Origin: Varanus komodoensis
Lineage: Eukaryota; Chordata; Lepidosauria; Squamata; Varanidae
Length of the DNA: 64,000 bases
Assembly (NCBI RefSeq): GCF_004798865.1
Contig: NW_025335587.1
Coordinates: forward strand, 828,542 to 892,541
Reading direction: 5' to 3'
Shown here: in pieces, positions 24,757 through 37,779 of the stretch
Numbering within the stretch: the first letter of the stretch is position 1
Layout of the letters: each line of letters opens with the position of its first letter
The notes under the pieces: model-generated
What the model was told of the DNA's origin: nothing
Seen by the model: the letters and a program-made list of their open reading frames with translations, nothing else
Database searches by the model: none
Program-made: the position numbers and the translations under genes

Positions 24757-27522
24757 ACATTCTGCTGCTCTACATCAGGTAGGGAAAAAAATCTTGGTCC
24801 ATACCGTCATTACAGCCTTTTCAACCATAATTCCCCTTATGCAGAGAAACTGAACATATACTTTCTTATTCTGTCTAATCAAAATGATAGAACAAAGACA
24901 TCTATCTCCCCAGGCTTTTTATATTGCTCCATTTTTACTGAATCTTAAATGCTGAAATGTGAACACCTATGCTATCTTTTTAGAGCACTGATAGATTCTA
25001 ATTGGAATGCCTCTATCTCCTATTTTCTGTGTGAGAAGACATGATAGAACTGTACAAAAAAGTACAGTGTAGAAAAAGAGGTTAAGAACATGTTTCTGCA
25101 TCTTTCATATCACCAGAACCCAGGGTCATCCGAGGAAGTTGATACCGTTGGCATGTCCTGTTTAGTTCTTCTTCCTTTTTTTATAATATTTGTTTATAGA
25201 GACCGATAAAATGCTATGAATAATTGAATGGGAAACCACCGCTCTTCTGCTTTCATACAAACTAAAAACAAAGGGATCCAAAACATAAATACTCCTCAAG
25301 TATTTAATCCATTGTTGCTGCTTAGGAACATCAAAATAATTTGGCCAGGTAAGCAGATTTTGTACCCAAATCCCCCAAAGTCCGGAAACATTTGAGACCA
25401 TGTTTTGGGTTCAGTTTACCATAACTGCAAATTTGCCATCCAGGTGGTATATTTTATGTCTGTTCTAAATGAAAAAGCAGTGGACTTTAAAAAAAACCTT
25501 GAGAACTAAAGGCCCAACTTCTGCTTCTTTATCAAAAAGAGGATGGGAAGTTACCTGCTCTCTTCCAATGGGAGAGAGCAGGTTGACATTTACAGAATTA
25601 TTACTGAATTATATGACTAAATCTAAAACTGTAAGTATCAACCATGGTATAATTTTCATGTGTCCTCTAAGAAATTATATTTTCAGTTTTCAGATATGAC
25701 AGTCATGTCAAGGAGCTCTGAAGTAAACAAATGATATTCCAATAGAAAATGGTTACATAGGTTTTTAAACTTTAAGAAGGATCTTTTACTGGTTCTATAT
25801 ATTCAGATTCCACTTAAAGTTATCATCCCATATTACATATATGGTTCTTTTCCATGAAATCCATTATCCCATTCTCTGTAGCGTAGTGGCCAGAAGAAGT
25901 TCTACTGCTCCTACCTATGGACAAGAAAAGCAGCAGTGCTCTCTTGCTCCAGTGCTCGCTTCCCTCTTCCTTCCTAATTGATTTTTATTTGTATAGTGCA
26001 GCCTGTATTTTATGTTTCAATATTCATGAATATTGAATGAAAAAATGAATAAAAATGTTAGGGTTTATACTTGTAAAATAACAACAACAAAACCTTCAGT
26101 AATTGATAATATTGATGTTGATGAGAATGAAGTTTAAATCTGCTAAATCCACTTCCATATGATGTAGTGATGACCATCAATATGAACAGCTTTATAAGGA
26201 GACTGGATAAATAAAGGGAGGGGAAGCTACCTGTGGCTACTAGTCCTGATGGCTATATGCCACCTTCATTAGCAGAGGCAGTATGCTTGTATACACCAGT
26301 TGCTGGGGAACTTGGGCAGGAGGGTTCTGCTGTACTTGGGTTCTGCTTGTGCATTTTCCATAGCCAGCTGGTTGAACCCCAAGGACACTGAATGGTCTTC
26401 ACCCTCAGGTGATTAGATAGTGTAGCTAATGTCATATAATCCATTCAGAACTAGTAAAGAGCTACCAAGAGCAAAGCACACACACATATGCTCATATATA
26501 AATTGACTGCCTTTCCCTGAACTATACCTATCTGATAACATTTAAAGAGAGTAATCCAGAGCAGCTTGTATTGGTATCTGATATGGATTTGGACAGGGCA
26601 GGGATGCCACCATGCAGGTGTAACTTTTCTATGACACTGGCAGTAGGTGAAGAACAAGACAGTCCACCAATGGGCCAGGTAGATATGCTGGTTCTAATTA
26701 ATTTAGTGGAGAGACTCAGGACAATGCCACCACCCTGACCCCATTCCAGCCTGCAGCTGATGCAACTAATTTTTCCCTATCCGATCCTATGTGGTGGAGT
26801 GGGGAGATGAAGGAAAAGGCAGACTCACATGGCACAAACAAGGTAAGTTTTCGCACCCACTTTTCTTTTCCTGGCACAAGTTACTTGGGCTGAGGAAGGA
26901 GCAGACAGACAGACAGTCACCCAGTTTGCATTCCCTGCTCCCGACCTCACATAGGATTGTATGTTCAGAAAGAGTTCTTTGAGAAAGCAGCCTCAGACTC
27001 ATTTCATTTCACTGAGATTGTTCTAACTAGAAAGACCTGATCCATGCAAGACATGGTGCATTATACTTAATCAAACTATCTGATTTCATGCCAGGTCCCT
27101 GCACCCCCATTATATGTGTCGCAAATAAGTCATATTATCCATGACTTTACATGACTAAAAAGACTAAACTCATGTTACCTTAGGATGGTGGTCCTACAAA
27201 CTGTGGTCACCTAAGGCAGTCAATAGTATAAAGAGTCAAAGTAGATATTATATATGAGAAAGAGAAAGAGAGGGTAGCAGCAATAGCAGCTTCTTGGCAG
27301 TTTTCTGTCTTTCTTTGTCTTGCAATGCAAGATACTAAGTTTTTTTTCCAATGCAAACAATGTGTGATATAATGTTGTGCTGTTCTTGCTTCTGCCAACC
27401 AATAATGTGAGATTAGATGAGGATGTCAAGTTGTTTGCATTACATGTGACAAAGAATATTGAGGAAAGAGATATGAAGCAGTATGTCATAGAAGGCCACG
27501 GAAGCTGTTGATCTGTATCTTT
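23401..27522. other. AT-rich sequence, nothing firm
   Basis: Only the microsatellite at 24.7 kb stands out. Confidence 0.5.
24719..24756 (+). repeat. Compound microsatellite (GT)n(GA)n
   Basis: GT units followed directly by GA units. Confidence 0.9.
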
Positions 27523-27523
27523 C

Positions 27524-27554
<31 letters not shown>

Positions 27555-27575
27555 TTATTTATTTATTATTTTTAT
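27523..27575 (+). repeat. (TTTA)n microsatellite
   Basis: About twelve TTTA units with a few one-base slips. Possibly the tail of an adjacent LINE or SINE in reverse orientation, but no element body is clear. Confidence 0.9.
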
Positions 27576-30336
<2,761 letters not shown>

Positions 30337-30395
30337 TGGAGCACTCCAGATGTTTTGGGCTACAACTCTCATCAGCCATAGTCAAAATGGTGAAA
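30337..30395. mobile_element. Single arm of the foldback MITE
   Basis: Reads gcactccagatgttttgggc, then tacaactctcatcagccatag, the characteristic arm of the family seen at 18.0 kb. Only one arm is recognisable. Confidence 0.55.
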
Positions 30396-30584
30396 TGCCT
30401 GTTTATTTATTTGTAATCTTAGAAACATTTTTTCAGCAGCATCTGCAACCAGCTGCATCTGTCTTTTAGAAAGGTTCAAGTCTCTAAATGAAGGCCACCA
30501 TGGTTGCTGGGGCTGATATAAACCGAAAAAAACCTTGAAAGCAGGGGCAAGATACTTGAAGCAAATTCTTTGCACATTTAAGGT

Positions 30585-30735
30585 AGCAATCCTATACATA
30601 CATACTTACCTGAGATTAAGTCTAATTGATGTCAGTGGGGACTATTTCTGAGGTTGAATGCATGGGATTGTGCTGTCAGACTGCAGCCCTATACCCAGTT
30701 AATGAGGAATAAGCACCAATGGATTCTGTGACACT
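30585..30735. repeat. Dispersed 'gtaagtctcattgaagtcagtgg' squamate repeat
   Basis: Reads gcaatcctatacatacatac, cttacctgagattaagtcta, then gatgtcagtggggactatttctgagg and catgggattgtgctgtcagactgcagccctatac. It matches a very common short squamate repeat in which 'gcaatcctatgcat' units flank a 'gtaagtcccattga' core; two unit starts are visible here. Confidence 0.55.
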
Positions 30736-30972
30736 TCCTCCCAAGTAGTGGCATTGCACTGTAGGTAACCAAAATAAAGATTTTCTGCTCAGTTTTTGCA
30801 GATCCCTCTCCGTTTCCACACCACACACCAAATGACCTTGAGCTTCAGCTGAACAGAACAGCTTTTACTCAGCCCTGAGTGAACTGTTGAGCAGAATGGC
30901 TAAAGATGGGAAATTGCCTCATCTCCAAAGCATTGGCTTTGGCCAGTTATAGTAGTTATTACATGCATGCGC

Positions 30973-30987
30973 GCACACACACACACA
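30973..30987 (+). repeat. Short (CA)n tract
   Basis: Seven CA units after an alternating gcatgcgcg stretch, a potential Z-DNA-prone run of purine-pyrimidine alternation. Confidence 0.75.
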
Positions 30988-31456
30988 TTTTGTTGTAAGA
31001 TGCTTTGCATATTGTGCACATAAATTCTTGAACAAATAAATTAAACTCATCAGCATTTTAATCAGGAAGCACTAGTAAGCAATCGCTCCCATCATTGTGA
31101 TAGCAAGCTGGTTGGGTCTTTCAGTAGAGAATGCACAGTGCTTCCATCATACCAGGGCATGAAGTAAATATTGCCAATGTCCACCTTTTCAAAAATCACT
31201 TAGCTGGTTGGGTAGATATATACTTTGAATTGGTAATACTCCATCCAGAAAAATTATCCAAGCAATACTTGGGAAGACTTTGTAGATCTCTGAAAAGAAC
31301 CTAAGACACTATGAAAAATTGGTATAGGGTTTTATCTGTAGGATTTTGTGTACCATTATCTCTGATGTTTCTTCTGTGGGTTTAATTTTTTAGGCATAGG
31401 CTTTGTGGGACATTACCTTCCAGTGAAACCACCCATGACCTGTTCTAATAGTTATG

Positions 31457-31722
31457 AGAGCCAGTGTGGCAAAGTAGCCAGAACGTTGGAGTACAACTTG
31501 GCAAACCCAGATTCTAGTCCTTATTCAGCCATGAAACTCACCGGTGCCTTTGATCCAGTCACTGACTTTCAATCTAAGCTAAGACTAACCTGAAAAATCT
31601 GAACAATCGAACCTGAACAACCACATGGCTATTCTTAGCATCATATGGAAAGATCGAGGATGATGTAAGCCACATTGATTCCTTGCAAGAGAGAAAAAAG
31701 GTGGGCAATACAAATAATGCAA
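31457..31722 (+). mobile_element. tRNA-derived squamate SINE
   Basis: Begins gagccagtgtggcaaagtag, then tcagccatgaaactcaccgg and ccagtcactgactttcaatc. The 3' end is gatgtaagccacattgattcc...ggtgggcaatacaaataatg. It is full-length but diverged, and the common 'cacagggttgttgtgag' block is absent or decayed. Confidence 0.75.
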
Positions 31723-32761
31723 TAACAGCAACATCAAGTTGCAGGTAGGTGGAATCTTCATTCAACAGGTAGGAAGAAAGAAAATAAAGGATTGCAATGT
31801 ATGTTGCATTCCAGTCTAAGTAGAAGGATCCCTGCCCTTCCCTTAGACTGGAATGATGATGGTAGCAAGAAGCACACTTGAATGGTCTTTATCTCAAGGA
31901 CTCACAAAGGAGATCTCTCTCATTGATAGTTAATACCTTTTAAAGCAATTAAGGCCCAAATTCCTGAGGTATTGGTCTGTCTTCAGTCTTTCCTCCCCAC
32001 CTGCCCCTGATCCTAGATGGATTATCTGACAGCCTGTCAATCCAGTCTGACTGACTGGCAGAGGGCTATCACAACCAGCAGAAGTCAATTAATCTTCTGC
32101 TTACACATGACCTTTTTATGCCAAGCTAAGTTTTTATAACCAGACACTGTACTGTTTCAAATTCTATCCTCACACTTTCACATCCACGCTGAAAGTAGGT
32201 GAATTAAATACATGTGTAGGACACACAGACACAGACACACACACTTTTTAATAAGCTCCGACACTTATCAGGGCTTTTTGCTTCTTTTTTGCAGCAGGAA
32301 AATGTAACACTTTTACCAAAATGGCTCCAATTTAGAAGTCAGGAGAGACAGATTAGCATTTCTGACAGGTCCCCTGGGAAAGAAAGAATGAGCAGCCCCT
32401 TTATAAAGCAAAGGTCAAATCGATGTGAGGATTTTCCTGATCTCCAGGAGTTAAGTGAGGTTGCAGTTATTTGATTGCAATTCTCCAGGGCTGAATTCCA
32501 AAATGCCACAATTGTTCCATTGCCTTTATGCTACATCTCACTCAACACCAGCTCTCCTTAATCCATTGTATTCAGATTCGAATATACACTGAATAAGTTA
32601 CTTTTACCACCCAAGGTAATTTTCATTGCTCTGTTATTCAAGCTGAAATACTTGATACCTATTGAGAGTATTTCAGTGGAAGTGGCAAAATTAAGAGCCA
32701 CATCATTTCACAAGTACAAGAGGAATCACTTGTTACCAAAGTTCATCTAACTTATATCACA

Positions 32762-32803
32762 TTAATTTCAGTGGGTCTACTCTAACTAGTATACAATCCA
32801 ATA
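32762..32803. repeat. Short copy of the 'cagtgggtctactct' dispersed repeat
   Basis: Reads taatttcagtgggtctactc, taactagtatacaatccaat. Likely a fragment of the family at 30.6 kb, adjacent to the minus-strand SINE. Confidence 0.35.
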
Positions 32804-32854
32804 TTTGGAATATTGGTTGTCCATAGGCTATTTGGGTCCCCATCCCCACCCCCA

Positions 32855-33070
32855 ATTGTATTTCTTTTTTGATGTATATCCTGCCTTTTTCCTACAAAGG
32901 GCTCAAGGCAGCTTACATCATTCTCTTCCTGCATCTTATCCCCACAACAACAACCCGGTGAGGTAGGCTGGGCTGAGAGTCTGTGACTGGCCCAAAGTCG
33001 TCCAGTTGGCTCCATGGCCAAGCGGGGACTAGTCCCAGTCCCATGCTCCTAACCACTACACCACACTGGC
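32855..33070 (-). mobile_element. tRNA-derived squamate SINE, minus strand
   Basis: Reverse complement of the family: tgatgtatatcctgcctttt (3' end), ccacaacaacaacccggtgaggtaggctggg (body), ctaaccactacaccacactgg (tRNA-like head). Well preserved and near full length. Confidence 0.82.
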
Positions 33071-33270
33071 TCTCCTTTCAATCTGTTGTGTCAAATTATT
33101 CAGAATCACTGAGGAAAATCATTCTAGCAATGTCAGTTCCTTGCAAAGTCCTTCATGGTCACAGGCTTTCCATTTTTCCCTATGATTCTGTTCAACATTT
33201 CCCCCAGACCATTCAATTTTGGAACACTGATGTAGATGCCAGTGACTCACAGTCATCGGATCATTAGCAA

Positions 33271-33573
33271 TCACATCAATTGCCTCTGCTTTTCATCTTG
33301 CTGAATGGAGCTGTCCTTCGGCATGTTCCTTCGGGGGTGGCGAAAAGGCCCTGCCCCATTTTCTTCACCAAGGGCCATGTTACTTGAACCGTGTGTCATC
33401 ACTTGCTGCCCACTTGAGTTGTAGGACTTCCTCTCTGCATTAAGTGAAAAAAGATTGTTCTCGGCAATGACTTTTATCTTTCTGAACACAGTCCAGTTGG
33501 CCTGGATTTCTTCAAAATGTCTCCCATCTGCTTCCGATTTGGAGTACAGCAGACATTCAAGGTAGATGTATTC
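33271..33573 (-). other. Unexplained minus-strand open frame, possible exon or relic
   Basis: The minus strand is open for 100 codons, from a stop at about 33574 to TGA at 33271. It includes SKSEADGRHFEEIQANWTVF and later GAGPFRHPRRNMPKD. GC content is higher than the flanks and the residue mix is protein-like, with two N-glycosylation-type sequons (NWT, NSS). I do not recognise the family. A terminal coding exon, a retrocopy or a decayed mobile element are all possible; no clear polypyrimidine/AG acceptor was identified. Confidence 0.25.
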
Positions 33574-34616
33574 TTATTTATTTAATTATGGCCTTATCCC
33601 CAGAGATCCTTTCTTTCTACTCCAGTTTTATTATGCCTGCTCTTCATTTCCGGAACATTTCTGAGTATCTGTTTTACAGTTTTTCATGACTGGCCTAAGC
33701 TACCAATTCCAATCCTTGTCAGTGTTGTCTACAAGGAAGACAATGCAAACAGCTTGTCTTGAATAATAGCCGCAAGATGCTGTTTTGGCAAACAATAAAG
33801 GACAATTTGGTGAACATGTTCTTATTGTGAAACAGGAGACCCATAGGGGTCTTGCTTGAAAAGCAGCACTTCAAATATCTCTGTTTGCATTCTAAAAGTC
33901 TCTTGTCTAAATGCTTAGCAATCCTTAATATTGCACTAGGCTGCATATCATGGACCATTTGCAGGAAAAGATTGTGTAGTGCAGAATGGCACCTTATCTC
34001 ACCCAATATATATGCCAAAAATTCTACTTGCTGAGATAATGCAAATGTGGTGGTAGAGAAGCATATATAGGAAAGAATTGCTGATTTTCCAATGCACATA
34101 CAACTCCCAGACTGTTTTTCCTCAGCCAAACTTACTTCCAGTTTCTGGAAAAGGAAAAATAGGTACAACAGATTATGGAAGGATATTTGCAGGGGAGAAC
34201 TAACAGAAAGAGGGACCGTCAACTGTCTTCTCTGAGTACTATTCACTTCATGTGGCAATATCCAGGGTTGGGAACTGTGCGTTTTCTTAACAACATTTCT
34301 GTAAGTATAGAAGAAGAGACAGGTATCCCATGGTAACTAGACTTAGTTAGTTTATAGACTGATCCATGGAGAAATATACAGAGTCACTGTCAATTTCTCC
34401 CTGTTATACAGGGATGGGCTGCCAGTTCAGAACAGCGTGTGCAATTCTGGCCCAGCCTGCACAAGTAGCCTGCACGGACGTCTTCATTTTTTTTCTTTGA
34501 CTCACTGGAAGCATGCGCGGGGGGGACAAAAAGTTCTCCTTAAGCAGAGTGAAGGTACCTTCCCCCTTCCAATTCCACCCTTCCAGAAACACCCATTCCC
34601 AGCACACAGCTAGGAA
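33574..34616. other. Flank of the DIRS element, unassigned
   Basis: A 179-codon minus-strand frame (33719-34258) is longer than typical here but hydrophobic, Cys-rich and low in protein character; no domain recognised. Bases 34.4-34.6 kb next to the DIRS border are GC-richer (gcatgcgcgggggggac) and may be another decayed repeat. Confidence 0.35.
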
Positions 34617-34812
34617 AAGCAGGTTGCTTACCTGTAACTGATGTTCTTCGAGTGGCCATCTGTGCAGTCACACATATGGGTGCTGCGCCTGCGCAGTGCC
34701 TTTGGCAGGAAGATTGCCAGCTAATGGTTTTTGGCGGGAAGCTCCGCTCCCCCTCCCCCCGTGGCCTATAAAGAGCAGAGCATCCACCATTTTGTTCAGT
34801 CTTTGACGACCA
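34617..34812 (-). repeat. DIRS inverted terminal repeat, 3' end, with 26-base extension
   Basis: Bases 34643-34812 are the inverted partner of the repeat at 37780-37945. Bases 34617-34642 (starting aagcaggttgc) have no partner at the other end but are copied inside the internal complementary region. A 3'-side extension of roughly this length is a known asymmetry of DIRS-1 type elements. Confidence 0.87.
34766..34775 (+). promoter_or_regulatory. TATA-like box in DIRS 3' terminal repeat
   Basis: The motif cctataaag follows a C-rich tract (ccctcccccc) inside the inverted repeat. As the repeats are inverted, each end has a TATA-like box pointing inward. The one at the 5' end would lie upstream of the gag-like frame. 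Promoter use is inference. Confidence 0.4.
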
Positions 34813-34945
34813 AACGTGCACCCCCTTGTGGAAAAATTTGTAATTAGAGGTAGGGAAAAAGAGGGTCGGTACCAGAAAAAAGGGAACCTTCAGTACCGAT
34901 AGATGTGTCCACTCTCCGACACCGAGCAGGGCCGGCAGGTGGGTT

Positions 34946-35039
34946 GTGTGACTGCAAGATGGCCACTCGAAGAACATCAGTTACAGGTAAGCAACCTGCT
35001 TTTCTTCGTCGTGGCCTCTGTGCATCACACATATGGGTA
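34946..35039 (-). repeat. DIRS internal complementary region (circle-junction copy)
   Basis: The left half (34946-35001) is the reverse complement of the element's 3' extreme end. The right half (35002-35039) is the complement of its 5' extreme end. They meet at ctgctt|ttcttc, exactly the sequence expected if the two ends were ligated. In DIRS elements this region is thought to template end completion and circle closure. Confidence 0.87.
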
Positions 35040-35261
35040 GATTAACAAGCTTACCATAAAGGAGGAGGGAAGGTGTCCTCAGTGAACAACAGACGAAAGA
35101 ACAGCTCTGCCAAAGGAGCAATCCCGTCGAGCCAGAACATCGAGATGGTAATGCCTGGCAAAGGTGCAAGGGTTCGCCCAAGTGGCAGCTTGGCATACAT
35201 CATCAAGCGAGACCTCGGATGCAAAGGCAGATGAGGTTGCAACGGCCCTAGTGGAATGGCC

Positions 35262-35987
35262 TCAAGGGACTGAAGGCAAATCGTTCTTAGCCAGTTGATA
35301 AGATAAGGTTATAGTGTGGACTATCCATTTGGAAAGTCTCTGTGGCGTGACTGGATCGCCCTGATCTCTAGTGGAATACTTAACGAACAGTCTATTTGAA
35401 CGTCGAATAGAATCAGTCCTCGATCTGTAAAAGGCTAAGCAATACCAAACATCAAGTGAATGCAAAGATCTCTCCAGTGGAGTTGACGGTGACGGAAAAA
35501 AGGCAGGTAACACAATATCTTGCCCTGTATGAAAAGGCATAGTCACTTTAGGCAGAAAAGACGGGTCGAGGCATAAAACGACCTTCTCCCTGTGAAAGTT
35601 CAAATAAGGAGGGTCTATGTGGAGAGCGCAAAGTTCACTGGCCCTTCGGGCTGAAGTAACCGCCACGAGAAACGCTGTCTTCCATGAAACCAGGCGCAAA
35701 TCCACTGTTGCCAATGGTTCAAAGGGGGCTTTCGTAAGGGCTTGTAGAACGACAGAAAGACTCCAGCTAGGCATTACTGGTCTGATTGATGGGTTAAGAT
35801 TATATAGTCCCTTAAGAAATCTCTTGACAATAGGTTGAGAAAAGAGAGGTGATCCATCGACTAAGCCACGATAGTAGGCTATCGCTGCCGTATATACTTT
35901 AATAGACGACAGCATTAATCCAGAATGGTGCAGTTCTAATAGGAACTGAAGGATTTGATGTACAGATGACATGAATGGAGAGAACAA
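35262..35987 (-). CDS. DIRS tyrosine recombinase-like region, fossil
   Basis: This minus-strand frame of 241 codons lies downstream of the gag-like frame and upstream of the internal complementary region, where DIRS elements carry their tyrosine recombinase (lambda-integrase fold). Residues 1-60 resemble the SAM-like core-binding part (helices with LLELHHSGLMLSSIKVYTAA). Residues 113-119 (ARRASEL) resemble the first catalytic Arg box. In intact relatives the enzyme integrates the circular DNA intermediate without target duplication. Treated as part of a broken element. Confidence 0.78.
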   Translation of the reverse strand: MFSPFMSSVHQILQFLLELHHSGLMLSSIKVYTAAIAYYRGLVDGSPLFSQPIVKRFLKGLYNLNPSIRPVMPSWSLSVVLQALTKAPFEPLATVDLRLVSWKTAFLVAVTSARRASELCALHIDPPYLNFHREKVVLCLDPSFLPKVTMPFHTGQDIVLPAFFPSPSTPLERSLHSLDVWYCLAFYRSRTDSIRRSNRLFVKYSTRDQGDPVTPQRLSKWIVHTITLSYQLAKNDLPSVP

Positions 35988-36240
35988 ACGAGACTCAGCA
36001 AAGGTGGAAAACTGTTTCCATTTAGCCGCGTACGATTTCCTTGTGGACGGCTTTCAGGCAGAATCGATGATATGTTGGATATCAGGGTGAAAAGCTGTCA
36101 AATTCGACGGGTCGTGTCTTGAATCCGATGGTATGGATTGAACAAAGGAAGAGGAAGAGGAAGCGCCAGAGTGATTGGGTTCGACGACTGGATTCGATTC
36201 AGTTGAAGTTGTTGTCGGTACCGGGGGGGGACAATGGTAG

Positions 36241-37545
36241 TCATCGGATTCGCCATGCTGTTAGGTTCAATGAGAGCAAGTCCGGGTGGTGAAGCATATC
36301 GTCCTGTTGGGTTATAAGGTATGGAAGCGATGGTAGATGAAGATATTCCCCATGAGAGATGTCGAGTAGTGTCGCAAACCAAGCTTGGCATGACCACCAA
36401 GGGGCAACTAGTATCCCCAATGCTAGTATTTTCTCTATGTCCATTGTTGGTCCCGGACGCTGGACGGCGTCGATGTCGAGGGACTGGACAAGTCTGGACA
36501 TCAGCTCCACGAAGATGTGAGATTTGTCTGGTGACGCAGGACCCTGGGATGTCACGGCGACATCTGGGGAGGTTGAATCGACCTCTGAATCGCCAGAATT
36601 GGCACCATAGTATGGTGGAGCTGATGACGAAGACTCCGCCGGAGAAAAAGAGCGGCTGCTTCCATCCCGAGGGGATTGTGGAGATGCACGTCTCGGGTCC
36701 GAGGGACGTGGTCGGTCATGGGATGGTGGAGAGGACCGACCCCTAAGAGCGGGGTAATATCCTACGGAGAGCGGATTACCCCAGGTGTGGTAATAGGGGT
36801 GACGCCATCCCTCCGAACATCGCTCCACGGAGCAGCTCCTCTGGCTCCCAGGCAGGGACATCCCTACATCTGCCTCCATAGTGGCCGCGGGCATGGGTGT
36901 AGGCAACCAAGCCCTAGGGGGAGAGTCCTGAATTTCCCCATAAGAAATCGAGCCCCTTTGCAGAGTTGGAAGGGGCCCAGAGGGAAGGTCAGCCATGCGG
37001 TGCGGGGACCCTTGAGGAGTAACCCGCATAGCCTCCTGAAGAACTGGGTCGGGTGGAGTCAGTACCGTGAGCGCCGCCGGTACCAAGGGGGCCGTCGAAT
37101 CTGAATCCCGGTGACGAGGACGCTCCGAGTCCTTCGGCTTTTTGGAAGGCTTGGAGACTTTTTCCTTCCTGGCCTTCTTATGGCCTGCCGACTTCTTGGG
37201 TTTGGCATGCTTCCGCTTCTCATGTTTCTTTTTAGGGGAAGCAGAGGGAGCCACCGTAGCAGACGCACCTTCATCTGAAGGGCGTGAAGGTGGAACTACT
37301 GAAGCGGAGCCATGCTTTGGAGCAGAAAGCAGCAGATCGGACTGCATGAGAGCCCAATCCCAAAGGAGCCTTCGGAGGCGGTTCTCGCAATTCTTCCTGG
37401 CCTGCTTGGAGAAGGCCAGGCAGTGGGCACATTTATCGGTCCTATGCCCCTCGCCCAAACAGAGGAGGCATAGGTCATGCGGGTTGGTTGGTGACATTTT
37501 TGATCTGCACTCCGCGCATTTGCGGAAAGCCGCTCGCTGCACCAT
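36241..37545 (-). CDS. DIRS gag-like protein, fossil
   Basis: This 434-codon frame begins about 235 bases inside the 5' end of the DIRS element, the usual place for its gag-like ORF. Residues 10-42 hold a Cys/His cluster (C10-x2-C13, C26-x2-C29, H34, C39-x2-C42), suggesting a zinc-binding or nucleic-acid-binding module. Residues about 104-146 are very rich in Lys and Arg and could bind RNA/DNA or act as a nuclear localisation signal. The middle is rich in Ser and Pro and looks disordered. The plus-strand open frames over it are shadows of its GC-rich codons. It belongs to a broken element and is treated as a fossil. Confidence 0.75.
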   Translation of the reverse strand: MVQRAAFRKCAECRSKMSPTNPHDLCLLCLGEGHRTDKCAHCLAFSKQARKNCENRLRRLLWDWALMQSDLLLSAPKHGSASVVPPSRPSDEGASATVAPSASPKKKHEKRKHAKPKKSAGHKKARKEKVSKPSKKPKDSERPRHRDSDSTAPLVPAALTVLTPPDPVLQEAMRVTPQGSPHRMADLPSGPLPTLQRGSISYGEIQDSPPRAWLPTPMPAATMEADVGMSLPGSQRSCSVERCSEGWRHPYYHTWGNPLSVGYYPALRGRSSPPSHDRPRPSDPRRASPQSPRDGSSRSFSPAESSSSAPPYYGANSGDSEVDSTSPDVAVTSQGPASPDKSHIFVELMSRLVQSLDIDAVQRPGPTMDIEKILALGILVAPWWSCQAWFATLLDISHGEYLHLPSLPYLITQQDDMLHHPDLLSLNLTAWRIR

Positions 37546-37779
37546 CGCAGAAAAAGGGAGAAGAGAGAGATAGTGCAGAGAGTAAGTATATATTTTGGTG
37601 TTTTTTTTAATTGATAGATCAAAAGAAGGTAGAATGATAGAGAAAAAACTACAGGAACTATATGAAGCAGGAATAAGGAGAAAAAAACGGGACTATAGAA
37701 CTGGAACAATCGAGAAGAAAAGGCTAACGAGTAACAGTCAGAGCGAAAGTCGAAAGCAGCACGAGGCACAGCGAACGGC

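Larger units (their letters stand above)
30736..32761. other. Unassigned sequence around a SINE
   Basis: Besides the SINE at 31.5 kb and short CA runs at about 30.97 and 32.22 kb, nothing is recognised. Confidence 0.45.

Noticed and set aside
33719-34258. 179-codon minus-strand open frame
   Set aside because: Long for the region, but Cys-, Phe- and Leu-rich with no domain or splice context. A chance frame of this length is plausible in 64 kb over six frames.
36321-37573. Plus-strand frames of about 140 codons
   Set aside because: They are shadows of the GC-rich DIRS gag-like frame on the minus strand.
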